From: Rallus limicola
Lineage: Eukaryota; Chordata; Aves; Gruiformes; Rallidae
Length of the DNA stretch: 64,000 bases
Assembly (NCBI GenBank): GCA_022605955.1
Contig: JAKCOZ010000001.1
Span: 97,930,211-97,994,210, forward strand
Direction: 5' to 3'
Positions 1 through 14,598 of this stretch are shown here, one piece after another. Below the pieces are notes generated by a model, which saw only the letters and a program-made list of their open reading frames with translations, was not told the DNA's origin and made no database searches. Position 1 is the first letter of the stretch. Every line of letters starts with the position of its first letter. Made by a program: the position numbers and the translations under genes.

Positions 1-3000
1 TTCATATTTTAAAAAAAGGAGCCACAGTAATTAAAAAAAAAGTGTCAAACATAGTTAGACCATCCACTTCTACCCCCACCCCTGCCTGTCTCAAACAAAT
101 ACATACTTTCTGCTCATCTTAGTTTGTGAACATTTTCACTTCTTAATACTGGGATTTAAATGCCAGAATTTCACACCTGACAACTGAGCAAGCAGATGGA
201 TTGAAAAAGTCTATGAACAGTCACAGCACTTCTTGAACCTTGGTAGCGTTTGAAAGTCAATATTTTATTTTTATCATCGTGGCTCATTAATACCATTGTA
301 CCTGTGCTCTTAGGTGCTATGTTTTCTTTTTCCTATCTGAAAGAATTATTGAAAAACCTTTTTTTGAAGAAAGTCTTTAGCAGGTTGGTTGGTTGTTGTT
401 GTTGGTTAGATGGTGCAGATGCTTGCTGATTTCTTTATAGGGAAGCAGCTACATATTTTGTTTCCGAGTCTCATTGAAGATTTTAAAACCAGCTTCAATT
501 ACTAGCCTTGCTTTTTTTGGTGAGTAGCAACAGGAAAAGTCATGATCTCTATAAGCATCTCTTAGCTGCAAAAGACAAGAAAGGCACTTGAAGATCCATA
601 TGTTTAACATCACCAAACAGTTCCCTCCAATCCTGCCATCCATCACAAGGCCTGAGCATCGCCAGAATTTTACCAGGGGAAGTACTGATTTATATGAAAG
701 TACCGATTCATACTGTTTTTTAACTACTGTGGGTCCTTTTTTAAAAATATGAAACATCATAGCTAAAGTTTTAATGATGCACTGCAAGTGATCATAGGAG
801 TATGAACTAACTACTGATAAATTAAGAGTTTAGATTTATTTTCATGTGAAGTACTGCGTAGTATTCTTCATGTTCTACTCACATGTACAGAAAACATCAT
901 TCTGGGCTACAGTTCATGTGCTCTCCTTTAGACAAATCATATAAAAACAGTTAGAGTCTAAAAACACGACATTGGCAAAAAGTATTGAATGAGGAAATCT
1001 TCTGACAGTGAAGGTGAGAAGTGTTACTTGGAGACTTAATAAATTAACCAGTCGGCTTGACTATAAGCCCTGTAGTTGTAATGGCAATATTATGAGACTA
1101 TCGTTAGCAACATCACAGTTAGGTATGTTAACACAGTTACAATGACTGAATTTTATCTTTAAACTGAGCACAATATATTTTATGGAGCATTGCATTTTCT
1201 AATATTTCTTCATCCAAATTTTCATCAAAGGTACTGCTCATGATCCTGCTCATTCGCCTAGAAAATAAAAAATAAAAATCACAAGCTACACTGGAGAAAG
1301 CACAATTCTGAATAAGGCCAAAGAAAGTTATTATTTTCCAAACAATTATATAATATTTGTTAAAGGTTATTTCATTTTTGAAAAAAACATAGAAATATGC
1401 ATGGAGGATGTAGGTAAAGGATTATTACTTCTGATAAAAAATTATCATCTGATACCTTCATTCTGCAAGACATAAATGTTTTTTATTGTACATCTGCTGA
1501 GGTTTCCATGTTTGTACTCCAATTAGGAAGTAAGACTCTTTAGGGAGTGATGTAGGAAGTAGTTAAAAATTGATAGAAATCTTGACAATTGAGTATATTT
1601 GATTTTTCAAAGACAGAACAGTGGAAAGGAGTAAGAAAGTGTTTAGATTAGATTATATTCCAACAGGAAAAGGCAAAATGAAGGAGCAAGTGGACAGGTC
1701 TGGTCCAAATAAAACATTTTGGTGATGAGAAATTATAAAATACAGATGACATGGCTTATAGAGTATTTTTTCTTTTCTGCACACAGGATTTTAGCAATAA
1801 CAGGGAGATTAATTAAACCTTATATTAAAATAAACAGTAGGTATTTGTGTGGTTAAGTATTTGAATGGCAATTAAATTCCTAGAAGTTGCACAATATTAT
1901 CAGTATAATAGATTTCATTATACAAAGTAAAAGAACTCTTGTTAACCATGCTGTCATTTAAATTGTACATCATAGATAGATGTACTCCTGGGAAATTAGT
2001 TGCCTCAGAGCAGATCCCCAAATTTGGAGAGAAGACAAATATGAACACTGGAAATACTTTATTCAATATACTGCTCTTACTCTCAAAATATCGGATCATT
2101 TTCTTGTCGTGCATAAGACTATGGAATTAGCATCTGTTGCTCAGCACTCTGCTATTACATGATGATTCCCATAGACTTGGGGAAGGAGCAATAGGGAGGC
2201 TCTGAAAACTTGCTTTAATGTTAACAAATTCTGCACGTGGAAATGTTGAATAAAAGAGAAGGAAAGAGGCGTATTGATGAAAATTATATACAGTTAGGTG
2301 ACAGAGAACACATTTACCCACGTCTGAGCTGACACGGCAAAGACTTTTGGAAGTTAGGGCTAGTAAGGGGGTTGCCATTTTGCTCCATGGAGGTTCATGT
2401 TTATTTCGAGAGTAGCTAGTGTCTGACAGGCTGTTAAAAGTTATAACAACCTATAACAAAGGCCATAATTTTTTAGTATTGCATTTTAATCAACCAAATA
2501 TTTAATTTGGAAAGGAGCAAAGTTTCCAAAATATAGTATCTTTATAGCTCTTATATGAGATTATTCCCAGAGCAGAAGAAGTTTTAGAGAATCCTCCCTT
2601 TGGAATCCTCCCTTGTGCCCAAGGATTGCTGGTATCTGGGCAACCTACAACCTTGTGTGAGGTACCTACAGAACCTCCATTCAGAATATACTCCAAGTAT
2701 TAAAGGGAGAATAGGCAAGTGAAACCAAGCTAAAAATAAATCTCTGTTCAGAAAAAAAACCCAAAAACCTCAAAATATATAAAAAATCAGGGGCTTCGAT
2801 GCCTCTAAGAATAATCAAACACAAGCTAGAAGACCATAGAGTAAAAATTGTCAGAGAACAAATGAAGGGACTCTTTCCACCAAGTATAAAGGAATTCTAT
2901 GAAATTTCAAAATCCTCTGCAATTCTGATGCATACACTTCTACAGGAAGGTCTAAGTAAATTCTGGTTTTAAAGTAATTGTTTAAGTGAACAGAAGTTTC

Positions 3001-3008
3001 TGATGGAA

Positions 3009-3011
<3 letters not shown>

Positions 3012-3044
<33 letters not shown>
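3012..3044. repeat. (AT)n microsatellite
   Basis: 33 bp of perfect AT alternation, flanked by AT-rich unique sequence. No gene is nearby. Confidence 0.97.
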
Positions 3045-3049
<5 letters not shown>

Positions 3050-6021
3050 TTTTGCACAGTGTATGTTAAAGAAATGCCCAACTAATAAAAGCTAATTCTT
3101 CATTGATATTAGACTTTTAATTTCAATTCATGTTTAACTACTTACTAATTTGTTATCTGCAAAAAATGGGTCCTTGGCATGTTGAGAACAGGATCTTGCA
3201 TTGTTTTTATTTTGTATCACAGGTTATTTTTTAAATATTACAAAATCTGTCTTTCTCCGGGCCATTACACAGTTCTGAGTTGTAACAAATAGCAAATGAA
3301 TATTTGATTTTGAAATTATTTCTTTAACTGGAAGGAGTACACTAGGTAAAAAATGATGTATTCATGATACTAAATAATTTAATTCAGAAAACAATGCAGG
3401 GCTTGAATTTGGACTCGTATATCATATAAAAAATGTACTATTTTTTTAATCTAAATCAGTTTATGTCAAATAATCTAATTTCCACAAATCCTGGAAGGGC
3501 AAAGTTACATATCTTCCTAGTTTCAATAGGCATTATTTACTGATTTGAGTGACATGAGATATTTAAGAGTTCAGATAAGCTTTATGTAACTGTCAGGGTA
3601 AAAACATTGGTGGTCCAGTTTGACTTAGACAACGTGTTCAGATCTGGTTATATTATCAACAGGTAGATGCCTGTTTTTAAAAATTTTAAGTGAATAGTAC
3701 CTCCAGGAACTCACAGTATGACCTTAATTGAAACTTGTATGGTTGCTGCCTAAACATTTTTGCAAACTTTATGATTTACATCACACATCAGGAGCAGAAT
3801 TTACTTTCTTGAAGAGCAGGGCTCTTAATTTGCAGCAATTTAGCAATTATCCTTCCTCTTCAGAAGTGAGCATTCTGTTGGTAGTGCTTTCTTATGGTAC
3901 CGTGGGGATGATGCCACAAGCAGAAAAAAGGGATTACTTCTCAGCAGACTAACACCCACAGATCCATAGTAGTTTCTTCTGTGTCCTTTGCTCCAGGACC
4001 TAATTCTAAGGAAAGGTTCATGATAGACAGAAAGAGAGAGGTGAAGCATTTACTCTGTTGTACACTGTACTCAAGAGCAATACACACATGTAACTGCCAA
4101 GCAATATTTTCACAAGTGTCTGTGGGTACACACACACTATAGTATCTACAGGAGTAGTTCAGGAAGGGCCATACAACTGTGAGATGCACTTACTGTGTGT
4201 AAGTGACTCCATAAAATCAAAAGTAAATAAGGACCTTGGTCACATCACATTGACTCAAAAAGTACTGACTTTTTGGGAGAAGTTGCTGTAAGGAAGAAGT
4301 GATTCATTATAAATGAGCTTGAGATGCAAAGAAAAGAGTTTTCAGAATGAAAATCACAAAAGGAGTTTTGAATGAAATAGTCTTGTGGCAGAAAGTCTTG
4401 TTCAGCAAAAATGTTATTTCCTATGATAACTCTGATTTAGAAATACTTAGTGATTAAGATTTATGTTATGACTTATGATGTATACAAATAGTATATTGAT
4501 TTTCTTTTTCATTATTAGGTACTTATAGTATGTTGCTGTATGTTTTAAGAGCAAAGCAATACTTATTTATTTGGATTGTTGGGGCATCCCAGGCTCTTCA
4601 TTAGGCATAGAGACATCCATGTATGTCCCAAACAAGAGAGATCACTAATACTTCTGAAGACAGTTGAGAGTGGAGAGATAGGGAGGAAGTTCAGGGAAAT
4701 GAGTAGGCACTATTCATGGCAAAAGCGTCTTTTTGCCAAGGAGGTAAGGAGGGAATTTATTAGATCTCCCACATGTATATAAGAGTAGTCACTTAGCTAT
4801 TTATTTGAAACTGTTGCAAGTTGTTAGTAGGTACTGTTGGTAATGATCTGAGGTAGATGAACCAAAACATGTGCCAGCATGTCATCATCTTAATGTTATA
4901 AATTATTATTTAGATCATCTCAAAAGACTTTAATAAAATTTAGGAGTTTTAGTACACTAGTATTTTATGTTTGCATAACTAAAACCAGTATCTGCTACAG
5001 GTGGCTTTGTTTTCAAGGCTCCCACACTCAACAGAGTTCTGTGTTTGCTTATATTGCTATGGACAGCTCCCCTAATTTCAGTGAGAAGCCTGATTGTAGC
5101 AAAGATGAATACAAGTGTAAGAGTTTGCATGATAAAAGCCTAGAGCCATTATACAGATCCATTCCTCTCCCAGAGCATGGAAATAAAAAGGTTCATCACC
5201 GGACATACTGGATTAAGGACATGGTTACTGCATACTTTGTGCACAGTATTACATTCTATTGAGTGTATATTGTTCAAGCTCATGTAGGAAATTGGCATTC
5301 CTTGTGAAAGTTTATTTCTCTTAAATTCAGAATCCCATGGCTGTTACTAATCCTCTGAGAACAGAACTAGATTCTGTTTGCAGAACTTAACTGCATTTTA
5401 ACTAAGGAGACTGTTTTCTGCATGTTGCATTCTGCTTCTCTCCTGCTCGATAAAAGCTATCCAGAAATGCATTCCAGAAATCCGGTTGCTTGGTTTCATG
5501 CTCTGCAAGCATCGGTTACCATAGTGTTTTAGAAAAATACCTTTTCAGGAAGCAGATACGTAATCAAATAGAGTCCACTGAAGTTGTGCTGAATGAACCA
5601 TCTGTTAACAAATTGAAAGTAACATACTCGTAGATTAAATGCTTGGTAACCTTTACTTTCCTGTTACAGTCGGGGAAATATAAAAAAGAGGGCATGAGAA
5701 TATCTTCAGAAACATCTCCTTACATACCCTGAAGCTGCCTATCCTTTGAGCATACCTCATTAGAAATGTCTTGTGACAGTGATATGAACTGTCTTGTCTA
5801 CAACAGCCAAGTCCTTCCAGAAAGCAAACCAGGCAGTTCCCTCCACCACCTAGACTGTAAACATTTCTGTAGATAAACTACCTCTGAACCACTGGAATAA
5901 TTAATGCCTCCCAGTTATCAAGCCAGGATGTACCCACTACTGATCAGAAAGGGTTATGTTCATATTGGATCACTGGATCACTCTTTTTCAAAGGTTGCTT
6001 TACATGTTATTTCTGGGATTT

Positions 6022-6050
6022 AAAAAACAAACAAACAAACAAACAAAAAA
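6022..6050. repeat. (CAAA)n simple repeat
   Basis: Tandem CAAA units with A-rich edges. No element body could be recognised upstream, so I do not call it a retroposon tail. Confidence 0.9.
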
Positions 6051-8165
6051 GACAAAACCCAAAACACAGAATTCTTGTCTTTGATCCCAAAGAACTAGGT
6101 GTTATACAATTTTAAAGTAAAGCTCTTTAATGTCCTTGAGTCCATACAACGTTTACTACTAGTTCAGAATCTCAGGGAGATGTTGAAACAGGACTGAAAT
6201 AGTATTTTCAAAATTTGAAATAAGAAATAAAGATATTTTATTTATTACTGGGAAAGATAAGAAGACCCTTTAAGTACATGACCCTTGTTGGTTCTTTGAA
6301 ATCTGCTTTGAGCTGTTTGGGCATTGGGGATGGAAAGTTTCAAACTGGTAACTAACAGACTAAAAGTTATCTGCTTTTGTTTAATGGTTCATTGTATTTC
6401 TGGATGTCCAATAATCATTCAATGCTTATTTATAATACACTACCCTTTGTCTTCAGCTTTGGTTGCCAAATGTGAACTAGAACCATCCCTTAAGCTCAAG
6501 CGTGTTTTCAGTTGCTGTGGTGCGGCTCCTGTCTCCCCATCAAGAAACAATTTGATGTTAACATGAAATTCTCAGTGTTACATATATTCACAGGGGCAGC
6601 AGATACACGTAGTATCATGAAATTCAATGGAGTGTGAAGTCATGAATCATATGAATTCATGTATCATTTCTAAATCTGTGCATTGTTGAATTAATTTATT
6701 GATATGTACATATAATGTTTGGCATTTATTTTCTATCTAGCTATTCAGGATTTTCCAAGAAAATTTTCTTATATGATTTGCCAGAACAAAAGTTTGGGAT
6801 ATTGGTTCTTTCTTTTTAGGAAAACTTGAATTGCAGATGATTTCTTGAGATCAGAACTTAATTCCGATAATGACAAATAATGACCAAGTAGTAGCTAAGA
6901 TGTTCAACAGATTGCATGAAAGCTCGTCTCAGTGCTGTGTTTAGCGCCCTGTGCTGGTAACCTGTGAAAGGTCTCATGGAAGGAAGTCTGGTTGTACATG
7001 GGAATATTACCAAAATGTGTAGGACAAAAACTAAAGAAATGCCCTTATGTGACTGCTCAAGACTAATTTCACATAGATGGCGTGGAATGGCAATTGATAA
7101 AGATTTTGAGTTATGTGTGCTTTAAATCTTCTGAAAAGCAAGTGAATGTATTTAGTAGGGCTTTACTGAGAATATGAGTTTTTTGTTATTCCTGTGAGGT
7201 TGTGCTTCCAAGCAACATAGTATCTTATCTGTGATGACACCAGCCAGCTGTAGTGTGCCTTTTTGTTTGTTTAAATGTTGTTAGAAAGTGAAAATTCACT
7301 GAAAAGAAAGCTACTTGCATTAGCACCATTTCCTTTTGGAAAAAAATAACAGAAAAGTACATTGTGAAAGATCCTGCCTAGACATTTTCAACAATCTGAA
7401 ATTCATTTTTTGTATTTTAAATAACTTTTCAGTCCTGTAGCCTATATTTGATATATAATAGTGTTCCTCCCCACAATTCAATAAATTATACAGGAGTTAA
7501 GATCCAGAGTCCTCTCTCCCCTGCCTTTGATCACTTGTAGCCTGCTCAATCTTGGGAGAAGCTGCCATGCCTTTGATCTCCCCTGCCTCCATCTCTATGT
7601 TGTTCATGTTATCTGAGGATGTTGATTATTTTAAAGTGTAAGTTTTACTCACAAAAATACGTCAATGTAATCTACAAAAAATTGAAAGAGCAGCCATGTG
7701 TACTAAGGATATTGAAGAAGTAAAAATCTAGAATGAATATTTTTTTTTAAAAACCAGTGCTAATTGCTCCAGTACAAAAGTACTTAAAAATCCAGATTGG
7801 AATGTTTATGCTCTTTGGAATTAGATTATTTTTCAGACTCAAAAATTCACAGGAGAGAAACTGAAAAGTGGGATGTAGAAAAATGTTTCCTCTCCAATTT
7901 TAATCATTTTTGCTTCAGAACTAATTGATCTTTTAGTCTACCAAATCAAAACCACATCTTACATTGGTCTTTAATGCACATGTTCTCTCTTTTCAGCTCA
8001 GGGTTATAACCTGACCGGGTTTTGGATTGTTTTTTTTTGTCTAACAAAACTCAACCTGCTAAGAACATAACCCATCAGAAAGTGCCTGCATATGTCCCAT
8101 ATTTTTGTAATTAAATTAACAAAATATGTGGGGTGTGTTCAGATATGTGTATATATATACTTGTC

Positions 8166-8179
8166 AAAAAAAAAAAAAA
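8166..8179. repeat. poly(A) run
   Basis: 14 consecutive A. There is no recognisable retrocopied sequence before it. Confidence 0.9.
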
Positions 8180-11100
8180 GTCTGATATTTAGGAAAGTAC
8201 TGTCCAGATTTTTGGGAATATAAGAACCTAAAGATGTATATAACTTCCTTCCTGATATTGTTGTATCTTTGCCCATGACCAGTGCCATGTTGAGACGTGA
8301 GACTGGAGTCAGTCATAGCAAGCAGGGGATAAGTGACACGTGGCACATGTTCTACTGAAGGTTACTTTTGGCTCAAGGCAGCTAGCAAAATGCCCCTCTT
8401 AAATGCCACTGCATAAGATTTTAAGTTTTGAGGAGCCAAGGGTAATACAGGGTACTATGGGAAAGGTATGCAGTTAAAAACATAAAAATTATGATCACTG
8501 ATTGACAAACCAATGGTATGAAGACTGCGCTTGCAGCATCTTTTTTTGTTCCCAGTTTGTGCTCAGGTTCAAGAATGAATCCTAGGAAAAATAAATGGCC
8601 CTGGAGATCCCTTATTTCACAGCCTGCTGGACAGTAGGGAAGAGGAAGCCATCTGTGCTTTCCACTGAGTTACGTCTGTGAGATCACAGACCCATGAGGA
8701 CTTTTCATTCTGTTGCTTGGGAGAGGATTGCTGTTGTGAAGGCGTTCCCTATATGTAGGCATGCAACTCAACTAAGCAATGCAGCAGTTTTTGAAGGGGA
8801 GCATTGGGATGGGAGTCACTGGGGCAGGTCTAGATCCTGAGCGTGCTGCTAAATCAGGAAATAATAAAGCAGTTTCTGGCTTCACATCTGTCTACCCTTT
8901 TCCTTGTCTTGAAGAGGTATTAGGGAAAAAAGTAAATATTGCCTGATTTATCACAAATAGAAGATGTGTAAGGAATTATTTGTTATTTACTCTCTTTGCT
9001 AGCTAATTCTCTGTGTTTGCTATCCTCCTACTCTAGGAACCAGGAACTAGGTCAAACTATCTTCAGCTTTTACTGTTCAAAGGTAGTGCTCAAGTTGTGC
9101 AAACTCTTTAAGTGGTCTTTAGGAATCAGCTAAATCAAGGTGATACTTATGATTCATTGCAACATACAGTTTGCCATGTCAGGTATTCTATGATTTATAA
9201 AGTAATGGTAAATTTTTTATGTAAACAAATTAATCTTTGGTACCTTTGGCTCTAGAATTGGAAAAAAACATCTAACAGCCATGCTACTTGGGCTTTTTGA
9301 GGAGTGATGTGCTAAAAGCTTTTACATTTGGGAGAAAATAGATGCTTCGTAAGTTTTTATCTGATGAATGGTGATGATAATTCTGAGTTGTATTTGCACT
9401 TAGATCTGCAAAAGATAAGTGAGGTAAAAAGAATGTAATAAATGTTTTCCTATGTCTAAGATTTGGTGCATGTGAGGGGATTGAATGTTGTACCTCTTGC
9501 TCTGAACTTAATGTTTCTGGAGTGACAGTGGTGAAATAAGCTGGGTCTGAAACAATCATACCAAATGAAACATCTGTGACAAAGTTCTTCCAATTCTCAG
9601 GGTTGGTTTGACATTTTGGAGTGCTACAGCATTTTACTAGTCTGAGGTACTGTCTCATTGTAGAAAAAGTGTTGTCTCTTTTTGTGTCTCATTGATTAAC
9701 ACTAAAAGCCTCACTTTTTTTTCTGAGGAACAGGGAACAGCGATAGAGCCTGGCTTTTGCTTGGGCCTCACAACAGGCTCCTCTCAGCACCAGACCTCCT
9801 CTGGCTGCTTATTGTACCAAAACTGTGCTGCCCTGTGAAGAACAGATGGGTGGCTCCTTTTTGCAGTGTGGGTTTTCTTTATGCTGTGGAAAACTTACTG
9901 GAAAAGGCGCATCTGAATTTTCAGTAGCTGTTTCAGTTCATTATGTCTGCACCCTTTGCTAGTTGTAAATATCTGCACTCTTGTGGGAATAGCTGATCTT
10001 AAAACAGTTGTGAAGAAGGCTTTTCTGGTGTGGACAAAAGTATTGGCTGTGCGTTACTCAGGCTTTGTTGCTATTTATTTTTAAAGGTTTTCTGTTGTGA
10101 GTTCAGGTACCCAGCTGTACAGCCAAAGTGGCCAAAAGTTAAATAAGTTGCAGATAACACAGGGAAATGTTTAGAGGAGATGGAACTTAAAACAAGATTG
10201 TTCATGAAAATTTCAGAAAGGGGAAAATTACACTTGAATTTATGACAAATAACATCTCTGGCTCTTAACATAGAGCATCTTGCTTAAGTGTCTTAATTCC
10301 ATGCTGTTAACCTGAAGGCAGAAAAAAGGAGAAAGCGCAGTGCCAATTGAAGATTGAAAGTAGCAAGCAAATGATAACTATTCATTTGCATGTATTTTGC
10401 AAATAAATTTTGTCACCTCTATACACCAGGGCTTTTGAGAGAATGTGGTCTGCAGAGCAAGACCATTTAATTGTGACGTGTTATGCCATGCGATACAACG
10501 CATTAGAGTTACCCAGAAATGTGTAATATACCCAGCACTTGCATGTCCTCCTAATTTTGTGTGTTTTCAACTTTTACCTTGGTGTAACTACAGTGGTATA
10601 CTTGCTTGTTTTGGTTTTTGAGTTTGAGAACAACCACATGAAAGAGCAGAGCTTCCCTTCTTCCCTTTCTCCCTTCACGCCAAGTATGGTGCTGTTTCTT
10701 TCCCATTCTGCTTCAGCTTTCCCCTCAAGTCTTTTGTGGGCTGCTGTTGCCCAGGGAAGATTCTGATTTTTCCCTTCCAGTTAGTTTGCAAACTGCCTGT
10801 TAAACCAAGAAGGCTGAGGTACCAGTGGTCCTGTAGGAGCTGCGTATAGACATGGGAGCCATATTTGGCTGTGAGCAGAAACCCTCAACCCAGCCCAGGT
10901 TTCCAGTCCTCTTTGCCTTCCCCTTCCTGCCTCCTGGGGTGAAGGAAGGAATGGTGCCTTCATCTCCTGCGGAGAGGTCGATCCTATATAGCTTTCCTCC
11001 ACTCAACCTCCCCACCTCCTCCAGCTGCAGATGAACAGGGCCAGGCAATCCCACAGATACATCTTTTTGGTTTCTTTTGTGTCACCCTGGTATTTGTTCA

Positions 11101-11821
11101 TAGACAGAGAAGTCTGAGATTCATCTACGTCTCTAATTGTCGCTAGGCACATATGCAAGTGATTTTTTAACAGCTTTTTAACATCCTTCTTCAATACTGA
11201 TGAAGTGAATACTCATTATTGAGGGCTAGCCACATGTTGAAGTGTTTTTCCACACAGGAAAATAAAAATGACTGTGTAGGATTCTGTGCCTGTCGTCCCT
11301 CAAAAGCTGCTACTCAGATTTACCCAGCTCAGACTGCCTATTATTTGTAATTAGTGGCAAACACCCTTCTGAGATCTGAAAGTCTGGCTGTTCCTTGTCT
11401 TTTTCACATACCATCACTGATAATAGTAGTAGTAAATTCGAACAGGATATGAATCCATTGTTGTTCAGTAGGAGGCTTCCATTCAATTCTAATGAAACCA
11501 TTATTTTTCACCCTGGTTCAAAATGCACCTGGGTTTGTATCTTGCACCCTTGTGAGTGGTTCCTTTGAAGACACTGGTATATTGTGGTCTAAACATTTTT
11601 ATGGTTAATGGTAAAATGTAACGTGGAATGAACTGAGCTTCAGTCCCATATGCCCTGTTAGGAAAAAAATGAAGATCTGTTTTGATTAGTTGAGTCAAAT
11701 CAATAAGAAAACTACTAAATTGATAAAAATGGAATCTCAAGTTTCTGTTTCTACATAATAGTTAAAGACATTTGAATTGATTTCCTGCGTTTTAGGAGCC
11801 TGGAGAAATGAATTAAATTTA

Positions 11822-11844
11822 AAATAATCTCAGAGAGATTATTT
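11822..11844. repeat. perfect 10-bp hairpin with 3-nt loop plus tandem echo
   Basis: AAATAATCTC, loop AGA, then GAGATTATTT. The next 40 bases hold two more diverged ATTTAATCTCAAAGAT units (to about 11880), so the region looks like a small degenerate tandem array. Confidence 0.85.
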
Positions 11845-12079
11845 AATAATCTCAAAGATTGTATTTAATCTCAAAGATCTTCATGGGAGAATCTACACAT
11901 GTAGAGGCATAACGACATGCAGAGTGTGCTTGTGGTCCCTGGAAGTCAGTGTGATCCCTGTGGTCCAAGCCATGGGACTGCTGTGGCAATTAGCCAGAGT
12001 GACAAGCAGCATTTCCACTTACAGGTAGCACCTAGGCAGCCGTTGTTAGATCACAGGGACAAGAAAAATGTCACTAGAT

Positions 12080-13060
12080 TCAAACCCATGCACATGACGC
12101 TTCACTCCAAAAGACCACTTGATAGAGGTTATGCCCTATCACTGCATTGGAGGGCTTTCCTCTGGCTGCTGGCCCTTGAAATGTTCCAGGTGTGGAAAAG
12201 AGGGGAACTGAACCATGGACAGATTTACTGGGGTCATAGCAAGTTTCTCTTCTGCCAGACAGCAACTACCAGTTGACCAAAATGGGACTGATCCCAAATG
12301 TTCTGGCCAGGCAGGCAGAGCAGGGTCATTTCTGTCCCCTGATGTACCCAGTATATCCTCCTGGCCTCTTGCTGCTGCTGGACCATGGTGGCTGCTCCTT
12401 CTCCTGGTCCTCTCTGCACCTCCAGCATCACCCTTCATCACCAGGAGAGAGAGGCTGCCCTGTGTCCTCTCCTCCTCCCAGTTATGCTTCCCCTCCCCAA
12501 AATCTGCAGGTCTCTGGGCTGTGCCAGGAGCAAGATAGGGGGTGCCCAACGCTGCCAGCCTGCTGCCTGCACCACCCCAGTCCCAACCAGGGGTGCAGAC
12601 AGCCCCCAAAGACCTTGGGTTGGTGGGCAGCCCTAGCACCTCCCTCCAAGGGCTGCACTGCCTCCCTAACCCTCTTCCTCCACTTCAAAGCCCCTGTTCT
12701 CACACTTCCTTCCTTTGGTAATGAACCTTCAATTTCCTCCAGGTAAATAAATGAAACTGGAAAGAACTGTAAAACAAAACATAAAAGTAGCAGAGCTGCA
12801 GAGTTACTGCCCTCAGTGTCCCTAGGAATGTTTTTTTTTCAGTCCTCCCGCTGTGGTTTCTAGCCTGTTGTCTCCCACTCTGCCCTTCCTTACCAGTTTT
12901 TAGCTGTAAGCTCGTTAGCATGCAACCTCCTCTTCGTGGGAGCGTTTGTACAGATGCTAATAGGTAGAGAGGCTCCTCCCATGGCTCTGTTTTTATTAAT
13001 GGGAGGATCAGAGGGATTTCCACATTTTTAACATCTCTTTTGTGGTAGCTATTAAGCTTC
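12080..13060. other. GC-rich patch of unknown origin
   Basis: G+C rises well above the background, especially at about 12290-12720. Overlapping open frames occur on both strands, the longest 166 codons on the - strand at 12139-12639. They are rich in Gly, Pro and Ser, have no recognised domain and overlap each other, as expected of stop-poor GC-rich DNA. It may be an old interspersed element (for example a CR1 fragment) or a lncRNA exon. I recognise no diagnostic end. Confidence 0.45.
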
Positions 13061-13855
13061 ATGGTGTTGAAACAGTGAGTGGATATTCGTTGATTTATTT
13101 AAGACGCTGAGCTCCGAGATAAATGCTTCTGTACAAGGTTTTTAGGTGCTGGGAGAGCACGTGTTGCCCAGTAGGTTCCGTGGTATTTTCATTTGGAAGT
13201 GACTTTTTACGTGACATTTTACTTTAGAACAATAGGTGGGCAGAATCAAAATTTCAGGTCTGTAGCAGAAGAGCTGTGTCTGTTACTGAGGGACCTTTAG
13301 CAACTGTCCTCTTTTGTAAATTCTGCTTGGTCGCACCTCTTCTCTCTGAATCCAGATTAAACTCCTTTTGAGGTAGGAAAGGTGCTGGCTGGTCTTGAAT
13401 GTGCTGGTTCACAAACTCGCGGACCAGCTGTCCTACTGTCTAGTGAAGAGAAGAGGGCTCAGATGAAGGAGGCTGTGCTGCTGGAAACACAACCGGCTTT
13501 CTCAGGAGACTGCTTTGAGGGAGATTGCAGCGTTACCAGTGGGCACTGCCACGCACATGCATATTTTGTGCTGGATAAAATCAGGAAGACAGGTAAAAAA
13601 GATGAGAGATCTGCTGATCTGCTGTGTTGGGTTTGTTTTTTTTTCCTCTTCTTAAGGTGCAGAAATGTCCAGGGGATGCCCCACGAGCTCGGGGAAAAGC
13701 GAGTGTTTCTTTAAATTACAAAACTTGTGTTATACCAAGTGCTTTGTTTTGGGAACCATTTCAGTATGCTATGAAGAAAAGTTGCAGACAAGGCATGTTT
13801 ACTAGACCTTTAATTGCTACATTTAGGAGAAAGGCGCTTTTTTGTTTTTTGGGTT

Positions 13856-13870
13856 CCCCCCCCCCCCCCC
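13856..13870. repeat. poly(C) run of 15
   Basis: 15 consecutive C followed by T5. On the - strand this is a G15 run and could stack as a G-quadruplex. Length errors are likely in sequencing. Confidence 0.95.
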
Positions 13871-14598
13871 TTTTTAACGACAAGAAGCCAGAGTTTGCTG
13901 TGCAAATGAAGCAGGCTTTGCAAGAATCAGATTCACTTTGGACGACTCTTCACATTCCTAGTCATCATTACATTAGGCAGCACAATTCCATCCGTGGTTG
14001 ATGGGCAGAAAAAGTGGGCAGCCTGCCAGGTAGACGTTTCCATGGCTCCCAACCCCCAAAGGTGATGCGTTTTTCAGCTAATTCAATGAAGAGTGGGCTG
14101 AACTTTGGGTATAAACTAGACAATAGCTGCCTTCGCAGTATCAGCAGAATGGTTTATGGGAATGCACTCCACATTTGGCAGAGCATCATGTGACCTTACG
14201 GCTGAGATTTTGTGATGGTGCCAACGGAGACTTGGAAAGCAGCACCCGTTCTGACTTTTTTCCTCTTTTCTTACATGGCTCAGAAAATGGTGGATCTTAA
14301 TACTTGACTTTAGCCAGACTCAGCAAGCGATTGAGCTTTGAAGCACAACTTTGCCTTTATTCTGGCTTTTTTGGCACACCACCAGGAGGCTGTCCCTTTC
14401 ACGCCTGATAAATTCTGCTTCTTATCTCCAAATAGAAAAAAGAAAGAAAGAAAATATAAGCAGAATACTTATACTTCATAACTGCATTTTAAAACTACAT
14501 GCTTTTGGTTTTTCTTTTTATGGCTGATATGTAGTTTAGGACAGCCCTCCTGAGTGTCTGAAGGATAAAAGTTGGTTTTCTATTTTTCTGGTGTTTTT

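Larger units (their letters stand above)
1..12079. other. gene-free AT-rich sequence (upstream flank or intron)
   Basis: No RNA gene, coding exon or recognised mobile element is found here, apart from the simple repeats listed separately. Open frames are all shorter than about 125 codons, lie on both strands and show no domains. Composition is AT-rich and CpG-poor, as in avian introns and gene deserts. A slightly more GC-rich part at 10640-11050 has overlapping frames on both strands but no recognisable protein. Confidence 0.7.

Noticed and set aside
9180..9200. ATTCTATGATTT as a CR1 LINE 3' end
   Set aside because: Only a single partial octamer is seen, while CR1 ends carry tandem ATTCTATG-type units after a recognisable 3' body.
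12139..12746. Frames of 107-166 codons on both strands as genes
   Set aside because: They overlap each other in GC-rich DNA and are biased to Gly, Pro and Ser. There is no start context or splice evidence.
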